From Neptuniibacter caesariensis (lineage in GTDB: Bacteria > Pseudomonadota > Gammaproteobacteria > Pseudomonadales > Balneatricaceae), in contig NZ_CH724125.1 in the NCBI RefSeq assembly GCF_000153345.1, forward strand, positions 1,683,083 to 1,747,082: 64,000 nt of DNA, in the 5' to 3' direction. The position numbers and the translations under genes are program-made. This document shows positions 55,608 to 64,000 of this stretch, piece after piece. Below the pieces are notes generated by a model, which worked only from the letters and a program-made list of their open reading frames with translations, was not told the origin of the DNA and did no database searches. Every line of letters starts with the position of its first letter. The first letter of the stretch is position 1.

Positions 55608-55628
55608 ATTTATTTTATCAAGTCGATC

Positions 55629-57443
55629 TTAGTGATCGTGAGCAGCACCAGCACCACGCGGGATACGCAGATCTTCTACGATATCCTGGATTTCCTGTGG
55701 TGGTTCTTCAGTCATGTTGGATACTACGAAACCAACAATTACGTGAAGGATCGCACCAACAGTACCGAAGCCGCCTGGAGAGATACCCATGATGTATTCA
55801 GATGGAGTACCGCCACCGAATGCGAAGTAGTACATGTAGCACATAGTAGTGATAAGACCTACTAGCATACCTGCAATCGCACCCTGAGAAGTGTGACGCT
55901 TCCAGAAGATACCCATGATGATCGCTGGGAATACGGACGCACACGCCAGACCGAATGCCAAGGCAACTACCTGTGCCACGAAGCCTGGAGGGTTAATACC
56001 GAAGTAACCTGCGATACAGATTGCTACGATTGCAGCCAGACGAGCGTACATCAGTTCCTGCTTATCAGAGATATCAGGATTGATTGTTTTCTTCATCAAG
56101 TCATGCGAAATCGCAGTAGAGATTACTAGTAGCAGACCTGCTGCTGTAGACAGTGCCGCAGCAACCGCACCCGCAGCTACCAGAGCAATTACCCAGTTAG
56201 GCAACTGAGCGATATCTGGGTTAGCCAGTACCATAATGTCACGGTCTACGTATACTTCGTTCGCAAACGGCTGTTTAGCAGAATCGAAAGAAGGATCAGT
56301 GATCGCGTTTGTAGTGATACGCTGACCGAATTCACCACGCTCATCACCCTCTACAAACTTAGGCTTACCTTTACCCGCATCGAAAGCTTTACCAGCAGAG
56401 TACTGTACTTTGCCGTCGCCGTTACGGTCCTGCCATGCTAGCAGACCAGTGTTTTCCCAGTTTTTGAACCAATCTGGCATGTCTGCGTAAGCAGTACCAG
56501 TGTTGTCTTTACCGTTGATAGTTTCAATCAGGTTTACACGACCGAAACCAGCTACACCTGGAACCGCAGTGTACAGTAGCGCGATGAAGATCAGTGCCCA
56601 ACCAGCAGACAGACGAGCATCTTTTACGCGAGGTACTGTGAAGAAACGTACGATTACGTGTGGCAGACCTGCAGTACCGCACATTAGTGCAACTGTCAGG
56701 AAGAACAGGTCAACGGTTGATTTCTTACCATCAGTATACTGACTGAAACCAAGGTCAACAGACAGTTGGTCAAGCGTCGCCAGTACTGACATACCGCTAT
56801 CCAGAGTCGCACCCAGACCGATCTGTGGCAGGAAGTGACCTGTAACCTGAGCAGACAGGAAGAATGCAGGTACAGTGAATGCCAGAATCAGTACAACGTA
56901 CTGTGCAACCTGAGTATAGGTAATACCCTTCATACCACCTAGTACAGCGTAGAAGAATACGATCGCCATACCGATAACAACACCAGTATTGATGTCAACG
57001 TGCAGGTAACGAGAGAATACGATACCAACACCACGCATCTGACCAGCTACGTAGGTGAAAGAGATTACGATAGTACAAATTACTGCCAACGTACGCGCAG
57101 TATTTGAGTAGTAACGGTCACCGATGAAGTCAGGCACTGTGAACTTACCGAACTTACGCAGGTAAGGTGCCAGCAGAAGCGCTAGCAGTACGTAACCACC
57201 AGTCCAGCCCATTAGATAAGCAGAACCGTCACGGCCGATAAAGGAAACCAAACCAGCCAGGGAGATAAACGAAGCCGCAGACATCCAGTCAGCTGCTGTC
57301 GCCATACCGTTTGCAACCGGTGGTACACCACCGCCCGCAACGTAGAATTCTTTAGTAGATCCTGCACGCGCCCAAATCGCAATACCGATATATAGGGCGA
57401 AGGAGCCACCTACAAAGAGAAATGTTAAAACGTCGAGACTCAT
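55629..57443 (-). CDS. Sodium:solute symporter, ActP-like (acetate/monocarboxylate)
   Basis: This 604-residue protein has about 13 membrane segments, the SSS start LTFLFVGGSFALYIGIAIWARAGSTKEFYVAGGGVPPVANGMATAADWMSAASFI-type sequence, and YVAGQMRGVGIVFSR and AALSTAAGLLLVISTAISHD. A polar insertion of about 90 residues (roughly 310-400) carries EDGDGK-like stretches (DRNGDGKVQY). The neighbours (DUF4212, crbS, crbR, acs) point to acetate or a related short acid. AGGACGG precedes the ATG. Confidence 0.88.
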   Translation of the reverse strand: MSLDVLTFLFVGGSFALYIGIAIWARAGSTKEFYVAGGGVPPVANGMATAADWMSAASFISLAGLVSFIGRDGSAYLMGWTGGYVLLALLLAPYLRKFGKFTVPDFIGDRYYSNTARTLAVICTIVISFTYVAGQMRGVGIVFSRYLHVDINTGVVIGMAIVFFYAVLGGMKGITYTQVAQYVVLILAFTVPAFFLSAQVTGHFLPQIGLGATLDSGMSVLATLDQLSVDLGFSQYTDGKKSTVDLFFLTVALMCGTAGLPHVIVRFFTVPRVKDARLSAGWALIFIALLYTAVPGVAGFGRVNLIETINGKDNTGTAYADMPDWFKNWENTGLLAWQDRNGDGKVQYSAGKAFDAGKGKPKFVEGDERGEFGQRITTNAITDPSFDSAKQPFANEVYVDRDIMVLANPDIAQLPNWVIALVAAGAVAAALSTAAGLLLVISTAISHDLMKKTINPDISDKQELMYARLAAIVAICIAGYFGINPPGFVAQVVALAFGLACASVFPAIIMGIFWKRHTSQGAIAGMLVGLITTMCYMYYFAFGGGTPSEYIMGISPGGFGTVGAILHVIVGFVVSNMTEEPPQEIQDIVEDLRIPRGAGAAHDH

Positions 57444-57477
57444 AGCAATGCCGTCCTAATAAAAATTATTATTGTTG

Positions 57478-57738
57478 TTATTCGTGAACGTCATACTTCT
57501 CGTCAAGCTTGTTCATGCTGAACACGTATGTCCAGATCAAGATGACGAATACGAAGATTGACCCCTGCTGACCGAACCAGAAACCTAATGGGAAACCGAA
57601 GAACGGAATCGAATTAAGCTGTTCAACAAACAGGATCGCGCAGCCGTAGGAAACTACGAACCAAACCACGAGGTGAGTCACAATGATGCGCAAATTTTCG
57701 CGCCAGTAGGCTTGCGCCTGCTCATTACTGATTGACAT
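57478..57738 (-). CDS. DUF4212 small membrane protein
   Basis: This 86-residue protein has two membrane segments (ILRIIVTHLVVWFVVSYGCAILF-type, about 18-38, and SIFVFVILIWTYVFSM, 60-75). It nearly always precedes this type of sodium:solute symporter and is thought to be an accessory subunit. An AAGGATGG ribosome site precedes its ATG. It lies 34 bp upstream of the symporter. Confidence 0.9.
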   Translation of the reverse strand: MSISNEQAQAYWRENLRIIVTHLVVWFVVSYGCAILFVEQLNSIPFFGFPLGFWFGQQGSIFVFVILIWTYVFSMNKLDEKYDVHE

Positions 57739-58060
57739 AACACCATCCTTATTTTTGTTATTTAGAAATTGGTGAGAAATTAAAACGGATACAGACTAAC
57801 AAACCGTGAAATCAAACAAAGCTCAACTTTAGTCGATTCAACAATAGGCTACTTTATCCGTAATTCTCCCGAATCGACCGTCGTTAGGCCGATGCAGCTA
57901 AAATAAAAAAACCTAATAACTACAACAAGCTATACAAAGGTCTTAGCTGTTATTTCATTTTTCTTGCATTCAAGAGGTGCATGAAAGGACTATCAGGGAT
58001 TCTGTAAATTTCTGTACACTAGTAAGCTGTTCATAATTAATCTTATTCAAGGACAAAAGA
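57739..58060. promoter_or_regulatory. Divergent control region, DUF4212/symporter and crbS-like kinase
   Basis: This 322-bp AT-rich gap has no gene. It contains two interlocked inverted repeats (57785-57791 with 57855-57861, and 57832-57839 with 57871-57878) and an imperfect direct repeat TGCAT(T/G)(C/A)AAG around 57965-57985. An AAGGACAAAAGA ribosome site precedes the kinase ATG. No promoter matches consensus well. Confidence 0.5.
57785..57878. other. Interlocked inverted repeats in acetate control region
   Basis: ACGGATA (57785-57791) pairs with TATCCGT (57855-57861). GTCGATTC (57832-57839) pairs with GAATCGAC (57871-57878). The second arm of the first pair lies within the second pair, so they could be operator half-sites or a pseudoknot. 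Confidence 0.5.
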
Positions 58061-61000
58061 ATGCTCTCTGGCTGGTCTATCATTCTTATTTCCCTGGCAT
58101 ACCTTTGCTTGTTATTTGCCATTGCCTACTTTGGCGATAAATCCGCGGAGAAAAACCGCCAGACCGCCAGCCGCCCGATCATCTATTCACTCTCCTTGGC
58201 TGTTTACTGTTCCTCCTGGACTTTTTATGGTGCGGTCGGCCGCGCAACGACCAGCGGCTGGGAGTTTCTTGCCACCTACTTAGGCCCTGTCATCGTCTTT
58301 ATCTTCGGGTGGCAACTGATAGAGAAGATGGTCCTAATCAGTAAACAACAGAATATTACGACCATCTCTGACTTTATCTCTTCGCGTTATGGTAAAAGCC
58401 AGGCACTCGCCGTGTTGGTAACCGTTATTGCAGTAACGGGCACCATGCCCTATATCGCAATGCAGCTTAAAGCCGTCGCCATCAGTTACAACGCGTTAAC
58501 CCCAGGGACTGAAGACGTTATCAGTAAAGGTAGCGATACCGCTCTGTTTGTCGCCATCATGATGGCCATCTTTGCAATCTTGTTCGGCACCCGGCACATA
58601 GATGCGACAGAGCACCATGAGGGCCTTGTGCTAGCAGTCGCCTTCGAATCCATCGTAAAACTCACCGCATTCCTAGCGGTAGGTATTTTTGTCACACTGG
58701 AAATTTTTAATGGCTTTGACGATCTGGCACACAACATTGCCGTGCAACTTAGCCACAACAGCAATTACAGTTCATTTCTTAACGACAGTTTTTTGACGGA
58801 AATACTCCTCGCCTGCGCGGCAATCATCTGCCTACCGAGACAATTCCACGTAACTATCGTTGAAAACACCAATCCAGCCCACCTTAAACTTGCCCGATGG
58901 CTGTTTCCGATCTACCTGATTCTGCTAGCCCTGTTTGTGCTGCCAATCTCCACTGCCGGCCTGCTCTATTTTGATGGAACCGGCGTAGACGCCGACACCT
59001 ATGTATTGATGCTGCCACTGGCCGCAGACCATAAAGAGTTAGCTACGTTCGCATTTATAGGTGGACTTTCTGCTTCAACAAGCATGGTGATTGTTGCCAG
59101 TATTACACTTGCAACCATGGTCTGTAACGACATCATTATGCCGTTACTGTTCCGCATTTCCTGGCTTAAGCTCTCCGATAACAAAGATGTCGGGGCTTTG
59201 CTATTAAGAGTACGTCGAATCACCATCATGTGCTTGATGATTCTCGCCTACTTCTACTATCGAATTCTTGGCGAACAGTCTCCGCTGGCTTCATTTGGTT
59301 TACTTGCATTTGTTGCCGCCGCCCAGTTCCTTCCCGCTATCATCGGGGGGATCTACTGGAAAGCAGGATCTCGACATGGGGTATTAGCAGGCTTAATCGG
59401 CGGCTTCCTACTATGGCTCTATACTCTGGTACTACCCTCATTCAGTGAAGCCGGCCTACTGGGCCCCGAATACCTCAACAGCGGTATCTTTGGCATCGAC
59501 TGGCTCAAACCTACACAACTATTTGGACTAGGCGGCCTGGATGTTTTAACCCACGGCGTTATCTGGAGCTTACTCACCAATACCATCCTCTACATCCTTG
59601 TCTCTCGGTATACCAACCTGAGATTAGTTGACCGCATTCAGGCCAGCGCATTTGTCGATGTTTACAATAAAGACCTGACCGAAACCGCAAGGCAGTTTGG
59701 CCTGGTTACTGTTGGCGATCTACAAATGCTGACTGAGCGCTTCCTTGGGATTAGCCGTACCCAGCACGCCTTTACCGGATTTGCTCTTCAAAGAGGTGAT
59801 GAACCTCCTCTATCCGGTGACAAAGCAACCCCTGAGCTTATCCAGTTCACTGAGCGTCTACTCGCGGGTGTTATTGGCGCATCTTCCGCACGTATCGTCC
59901 TCGCATCGACACTTCGCGGCAAGGACATGCACATTGGTGATGTCGTAACTATTGTTGACGAGGCCTCACAAGCCCTTCGTTTTAACCGGTCACTGCTTCA
60001 GTCAACGATCGAGAACATCAGCCTGGGGATAAGCGTAGTTGACCAACAGATGCGTCTGGTTGCCTGGAACCGTGTCTATGTAGAGATGTTTGATTATCCA
60101 GAAGGGCTGATATGTGTAGGCCGACCAATAGAAGAGGTTTTCCGCTTCAACGCCATGAAGGGAGAATACGGCCCGGGTAATAATGATGAGCAGGTCAAAA
60201 AGCGCCTGCGTGTGCTTAAATCAGCCAAAAGGCACAGCTACGAGCGCTTCCGCCCAGACGGTACCGTTCTCGAAGTGCGCGGCAATCCAATGCCAAACGG
60301 TGGTTACGTCAACACCTACATGGATATCACGAATCACAAACATGTCGAAGATGCCTTACGTGAGAGCGAGCAAAATATCCGTATCTATACTGATAATGTC
60401 CCCGTACTGATTGCTTACCTTGACCCAGAAAGGCGCTACCTCTTTATCAACAAGGCCTACGCGGAAACTTTCGACCTGGATCGAACTTCTATCTCTGGTC
60501 AGGCCTGCCATAAAATCATGACCGAAGAGGAATATGAGCTCCGCAGTCCTTACATTACTGCTGCCCTGGAAGGGAAAAGGCAGCGCTTCGAAACAACACT
60601 CCCAAGCAAAGACGGAGCCGATCGATTCGCTGAAGTAAAATACATTCCACATATAGGCGAATACGGCGATGTCCTGGGTTATTTCACGCTCTACCAGGAT
60701 ATTACTGAACGAAGAAAAGCAGAAAAAGCGCTTAAAGAGACCAATGAAAACCTTGAACAAAGGGTGAGAGAACGTACCCACGCACTCTCAGTGGTGAACA
60801 AAGAGCTACGAAAAGAAAACACCATTCGCTCGCTCATGGAAGATGAACTGCGTCAGGCAAAATCTGATGCCGAAGACGCCAACCTGGGTAAAACCCGATT
60901 CCTGGCATCAGCGAGCCATGACCTATTACAGCCCTTAAATGCCGCCCGATTATTTACCTCAGCCCTGGCGCAACAAAGCCATAGCGAAGAGACACGTCAG

Positions 61001-62005
61001 CTTGTTGATAACCTCAACGGCTCTCTAACAGCAGCTGAGGAGCTAATCACTGCGATTCTCGACATATCCAAACTGGATGCAGGCGCTCTTGAACCATCCA
61101 TCACTGATTTCGCTCTGGATGACATGTTTACCGCACTCAGCACCGAATTTACTGCTGTAGCAGAGAAGAAGAATCTGCAATTCCAGTTTGTACAATGCAA
61201 AAAGGTAGTACGTTCCGACCAACAACTATTACGCCGAATTATTCAGAATTTCCTTTCCAATGCGATCCGCTATACCCAGGAAGGCAAAATCCTTCTGGGC
61301 TGCAGACGTCGAAAAAACATGCTACGGATTGAAGTCTGGGATACCGGGGTAGGTATTGCCGAAGATAAGATAAGCGAAGTGTTTGAAGAGTTTCGCCGTA
61401 TCGACAACCCTAAACACTCTCAAGTACAAGGGCTGGGCTTAGGCTTGGCTATTACCGAACGTATAGCTCGCATGCTAAACCATAAGCTAAACGTCCGTTC
61501 CTGGCCCACAAAAGGCACTGTATTCAGTGTAGACATACCGCTAGGGGATGAGACTAAGGCAGTTAAACCAAGACCTGAGAAGCGCGGCTGGATCCGCAGT
61601 AAAGGCCTTAATGGCATACGCGCCTTCGTAATCGATAATGAACCTAAAATCCTTGAGGGCATGTCTGCACTGCTTAATGGCTGGGGTTGCGATGTACGCA
61701 CCGCACTATCCGCGCAAGAAGCTTGTGAAACCATCGAAAGTGAGGCTTTTCAGCCTGAGATCATCTTAGCCGACTACCATCTATCTGAAACCCTCACAGG
61801 CATCATGGCCCTTAAGGATATTCAACCTTTGCTGGAGAAAGACGTTCCGGCCATCGTCATTACCGCCGACAGAACAGATGAGGTAAAAGCAGAGATCAGC
61901 GACTTTGGCGCTCAACTGCTCACCAAACCTATACGCCCTGCCGCACTTCGCGCAATGATTAACAAAACCATTGCCACTGCCCGTGCCAATGAAGCAGATG
62001 AGTAG
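58061..62005 (+). CDS. crbS: SLC5/STAC-type hybrid sensor histidine kinase, CrbS-like
   Basis: The 1314-residue protein has an SLC5-type transporter domain (about 13 membrane segments, residues 1-530), a STAC linker (about 540-640), two PAS domains (about 650-760 and 765-890), a short coiled coil, a HisKA domain (FLASASHDLLQPL, His953), an HATPase domain (FLSNAIRYT, VWDTGVGI, GLGLGLAI) and a C-terminal receiver (LADYHLSE, Asp1238). CrbS senses acetate or an associated state and controls acs through CrbR. Adjacency to the regulator, symporter and acs supports this. Confidence 0.9.
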   Translation: MLSGWSIILISLAYLCLLFAIAYFGDKSAEKNRQTASRPIIYSLSLAVYCSSWTFYGAVGRATTSGWEFLATYLGPVIVFIFGWQLIEKMVLISKQQNITTISDFISSRYGKSQALAVLVTVIAVTGTMPYIAMQLKAVAISYNALTPGTEDVISKGSDTALFVAIMMAIFAILFGTRHIDATEHHEGLVLAVAFESIVKLTAFLAVGIFVTLEIFNGFDDLAHNIAVQLSHNSNYSSFLNDSFLTEILLACAAIICLPRQFHVTIVENTNPAHLKLARWLFPIYLILLALFVLPISTAGLLYFDGTGVDADTYVLMLPLAADHKELATFAFIGGLSASTSMVIVASITLATMVCNDIIMPLLFRISWLKLSDNKDVGALLLRVRRITIMCLMILAYFYYRILGEQSPLASFGLLAFVAAAQFLPAIIGGIYWKAGSRHGVLAGLIGGFLLWLYTLVLPSFSEAGLLGPEYLNSGIFGIDWLKPTQLFGLGGLDVLTHGVIWSLLTNTILYILVSRYTNLRLVDRIQASAFVDVYNKDLTETARQFGLVTVGDLQMLTERFLGISRTQHAFTGFALQRGDEPPLSGDKATPELIQFTERLLAGVIGASSARIVLASTLRGKDMHIGDVVTIVDEASQALRFNRSLLQSTIENISLGISVVDQQMRLVAWNRVYVEMFDYPEGLICVGRPIEEVFRFNAMKGEYGPGNNDEQVKKRLRVLKSAKRHSYERFRPDGTVLEVRGNPMPNGGYVNTYMDITNHKHVEDALRESEQNIRIYTDNVPVLIAYLDPERRYLFINKAYAETFDLDRTSISGQACHKIMTEEEYELRSPYITAALEGKRQRFETTLPSKDGADRFAEVKYIPHIGEYGDVLGYFTLYQDITERRKAEKALKETNENLEQRVRERTHALSVVNKELRKENTIRSLMEDELRQAKSDAEDANLGKTRFLASASHDLLQPLNAARLFTSALAQQSHSEETRQLVDNLNGSLTAAEELITAILDISKLDAGALEPSITDFALDDMFTALSTEFTAVAEKKNLQFQFVQCKKVVRSDQQLLRRIIQNFLSNAIRYTQEGKILLGCRRRKNMLRIEVWDTGVGIAEDKISEVFEEFRRIDNPKHSQVQGLGLGLAITERIARMLNHKLNVRSWPTKGTVFSVDIPLGDETKAVKPRPEKRGWIRSKGLNGIRAFVIDNEPKILEGMSALLNGWGCDVRTALSAQEACETIESEAFQPEIILADYHLSETLTGIMALKDIQPLLEKDVPAIVITADRTDEVKAEISDFGAQLLTKPIRPAALRAMINKTIATARANEADE

Positions 62006-62025
62006 CCTTACCTTTTGAAAGTCAC

Positions 62026-62054
62026 AAAAAAAGCGCCTGTAGGCGCTTTTTTTT
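62026..62054. terminator. Bidirectional terminator between crbS and crbR
   Basis: AAAAAAGCGCC, loop TGTA, GGCGCTTTTTTTT. The A- and T-tracts on both sides allow it to serve both convergent genes. Confidence 0.9.
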
Positions 62055-62068
62055 ATTCATAGCATATC

Positions 62069-62734
62069 TTATTCAAGATCTGTCTTAGGTGGCTCGACAC
62101 CCAAACGCTGAGCAGCAATAACAGCCTGCGTACGACTATGAACGCCCAATTTGCGTAGAATTGCAGTTACGTGGGCTTTGATCGTTGCTTCAGACACATT
62201 GAGCTCATAAGCAATCTGCTTATTGAGCAAGCCTTCGGTCAACATCGTCAACACTCGGAACTGCTGAGGGGTCAGCGCAGCTAGCGCAGCCGCAAATTTC
62301 TGATCGTCCTCGCTCACTTCTCCCAAGTTGTCAGCAACCTCCTGCGGTAACCACTCTTCTCCTTCGAGTACAGCTACGATTGCCTCGCCAATGGTTTCCA
62401 GAGGTGCAGACTTAGGAATAAAGCCAGACGCGCCGTAATCGAGCGCACGCTTCATCACGTTAGGCTCTTCGCTACCGGATACAACAACGACAGGAATACT
62501 TGGATTCTGGCCGCGTAAAAAAACCAGACCAGAGAAACCATTTGTACCTGGCATATGAATATCGAGCAGAACAAGGTCCGCATCTGAGTGCTGATCAACC
62601 GCTTCCTGAACGGCAGGCAATGAATCGGCTTCAATCGTTTCAACACCTGGAATTGCTTGAGTAACGGCTTGCTTTAGAGCAGCGCGGAATAACGGGTGGT
62701 CATCTGCGATGATAATTTTTTGAGCTAACTGCAT
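62069..62734 (-). CDS. crbR: LuxR-family response regulator, CrbR-like
   Basis: This 221-residue regulator has an N-terminal receiver (IADDHPLFRAAL, Asp58 in LVLLDIHMPGTNG, switch and Lys in GFIPKSA) and a C-terminal LuxR helix-turn-helix (NKQIAYELNVSEATIKAHVTAILRKLGV). It lies convergent to the CrbS-like kinase and next to acs, as in known CrbSR systems that activate acs. A GGGGG ribosome site precedes the ATG. Confidence 0.9.
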   Translation of the reverse strand: MQLAQKIIIADDHPLFRAALKQAVTQAIPGVETIEADSLPAVQEAVDQHSDADLVLLDIHMPGTNGFSGLVFLRGQNPSIPVVVVSGSEEPNVMKRALDYGASGFIPKSAPLETIGEAIVAVLEGEEWLPQEVADNLGEVSEDDQKFAAALAALTPQQFRVLTMLTEGLLNKQIAYELNVSEATIKAHVTAILRKLGVHSRTQAVIAAQRLGVEPPKTDLE

Positions 62735-62811
62735 GCGTTCAATTCCCCCTTCAGAATCTAAACACGAACGCGACCTTTTGACGGGTATCCTGTGGTGAGC
62801 TTACCACTATA

Positions 62812-62859
62812 AAACAAAAAACTCCCGTACGTCTCGCTATTTACGCGACATACGGGAGC
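62812..62859 (-). terminator. Rho-independent terminator after acs
   Basis: The minus strand has CTCCCGTATGTCGCG, a 6-base loop, GCGAGACGTACGGGAG (minor mismatches), then TTTTTTGTTTT. It lies about 25 bp past the acs stop and before crbR. Confidence 0.85.
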
Positions 62860-62884
62860 TTTTCAGCCAAATTTACAATAAATT

Positions 62885-64000
62885 TTAGCCTTGGCGGTTC
62901 ATTCTGTTCTCAATCAGATCATCAACCACTGATGGATCTGCCAGGGTAGAAGTATCACCCAGAGAACCGAAATCATCTTCCGCGATCTTACGCAGGATAC
63001 GACGCATGATCTTACCAGAACGTGTTTTAGGCATGCCCGGTGCAAACTGAATAAGGTCAGGAGATGCGATTGGACCAATCTCTGAACGAACATGCAGACG
63101 CAGTTCTTTCAACAGCTCATCCGACTGCTCGAAGCCAGCCTGAAGGGTAACGTAAACGTAGATACCCTGGCCTTTAACTTCATGCGGATAACCTACTACA
63201 GCCGCTTCAGCAACAGCTTCGTGTGCAACCAGTGCAGACTCAACTTCAGCTGTACCCATACGGTGACCAGATACGTTGATAACATCATCAACACGACCTG
63301 TAATCCAGTAGTAACCATCTGCGTCACGACGACAGCCATCACCCGTAGTGTAAACACCTTTGTAGGTAGAGAAGTAAGTCTGGATGAAACGATCGTGATC
63401 ACCCCAGATAGAACGAGCCTGTGAAGGCCAGGAATCTTTAATTACCAGGTTACCATCAACCGCACCTTCCAGCTCATTACCTTCCGCGTCAAGCAGCGCA
63501 GGCTGAACACCAAAGAATGGGCGTGAAGCAGAACCTGGTTTCGCATCAGTTGCACCCGGCAGAGGCAGAATCATCATGCCGCCTGTCTCAGTCTGCCACC
63601 ATGTATCAACGATCGGGCAACGACCCTGACCGATAATACGGTGGTACCATTCCCAAGCCTCTGGGTTGATTGGCTCACCTACAGAACCCAGAATGCGCAA
63701 AGATGACAGGTCAGAATCACCCAGTACATCTTCACCCTGCTGCATCAGTGCACGGATTGCAGTTGGAGCAGTATAGAACTGGTTAACTTTATGCTTCTCG
63801 ATAACACGACCAAAACGGCTGTTATCTGGGTAGCTTGGAACACCTTCAAACATCAGTGAAGTTGCTCCGTTTGCTAGTGGTCCGTAAACAATATAACTGT
63901 GACCAGTCACCCAACCTACGTCAGCAGTACACCAGTAGATGTCGCCTTCTTTGTAGTCAAACGCATACTCGTGAGTCATGGATGCATATACCATGTAACC
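62885..64000 (-). CDS. acs: Acetyl-CoA synthetase, C-terminal 371 residues (5' end outside window)
   Basis: This 372-codon open frame runs to the right edge. The translation [20 protein letters not shown] continues [22 protein letters not shown], then [10 protein letters not shown] (adenylate motif), [31 protein letters not shown] (hinge) and [13 protein letters not shown], in which the lysine is the acetylation-controlled catalytic residue. It converts acetate, ATP and CoA to acetyl-CoA. About 280 N-terminal residues lie outside. It is the likely target of CrbR. Confidence 0.97.
   Translation of the reverse strand, partial: GYMVYASMTHEYAFDYKEGDIYWCTADVGWVTGHSYIVYGPLANGATSLMFEGVPSYPDNSRFGRVIEKHKVNQFYTAPTAIRALMQQGEDVLGDSDLSSLRILGSVGEPINPEAWEWYHRIIGQGRCPIVDTWWQTETGGMMILPLPGATDAKPGSASRPFFGVQPALLDAEGNELEGAVDGNLVIKDSWPSQARSIWGDHDRFIQTYFSTYKGVYTTGDGCRRDADGYYWITGRVDDVINVSGHRMGTAEVESALVAHEAVAEAAVVGYPHEVKGQGIYVYVTLQAGFEQSDELLKELRLHVRSEIGPIASPDLIQFAPGMPKTRSGKIMRRILRKIAEDDFGSLGDTSTLADPSVVDDLIENRMNRQG

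Overview
The window is a chromosomal segment of a marine-type gammaproteobacterium. The closest fit is an Oceanospirillales or Pseudomonas-like lineage with a single polar flagellum. The evidence is gene order: the block fliEFGHIJK, fliLMNOPQR-flhB, flhA-flhF-flhG-fliA-cheYZAB-motCD-parCP followed by ccmABCDEFGHI has the arrangement typical of Pseudomonas and its relatives, and the acetate block (exonuclease, DUF294, Na+/solute symporter, DUF4212, SLC5-type sensor kinase, LuxR regulator, acs) is also typical of that group. I cannot name the species. I found no rRNA, tRNA, CRISPR array, insertion sequence or prophage gene.

Layout. (1) 1-7617, minus strand: an AT-richer surface-polysaccharide locus. 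It holds four genes for UDP-2,3-diacetamido-2,3-dideoxyglucuronate (wbpB, wbpD, wbpE, wbpA), three glycosyltransferase-type genes and, at the left edge, a truncated NeuB-type nonulosonate synthase. One glycosyltransferase appears to carry a NeuA-like tail. (2) 7885-14078: housekeeping genes mnmC, a CBS-pair protein, a DUF4126 membrane protein, a YheU-family protein, a lipoprotein and ligA. (3) 14117-16492: an unusually long zipA with a perfect Pro-Glu hexanucleotide tract. (4) 16557-23552: the complete cytochrome c maturation operon ccmABCDEFGHI, including a small ccmD. (5) 23800-26072, plus strand: a FliK-C-domain protein and a stand-alone FlhB-C-domain protein behind a candidate sigma-28 promoter. 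(6) 26069-52907, minus strand: about 27 kb of flagellar and chemotaxis genes. It includes strong sigma-54 promoter matches before fliE and before flhA, and a ParP whose linker is about 54 Pro-Glu repeats. (7) 53081-64000: the acetate uptake and activation block with the CrbS/CrbR-type two-component system and the start-truncated acs.

How the genes work together. The flagellar genes build the basal body (FliE, F, G, M, N, L), the export gate (FliO, P, Q, R, FlhA, FlhB), the export ATPase complex (FliH, I, J) and hook-length control (FliK). FlhF and FlhG set polar number and place, FliA controls late genes, and the Che proteins with ParC and ParP form and position the polar chemosensory array. 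The acetate block couples uptake (symporter plus DUF4212) and activation (Acs) to a transporter-like sensor kinase and its regulator.

The most unusual observations are the GT2/NeuA-like fusion beside a NeuB gene, identical (CTGGCT)n tracts in two unrelated genes (zipA and parP), the lack of the usual cheW next to parP, repeated acidic motifs in CheA, a sigma-54 promoter that overlaps the terminator of the preceding gene, and hairpins around fliK. I did not find a clearly new multi-gene system. The candidates above are refinements of known ones.
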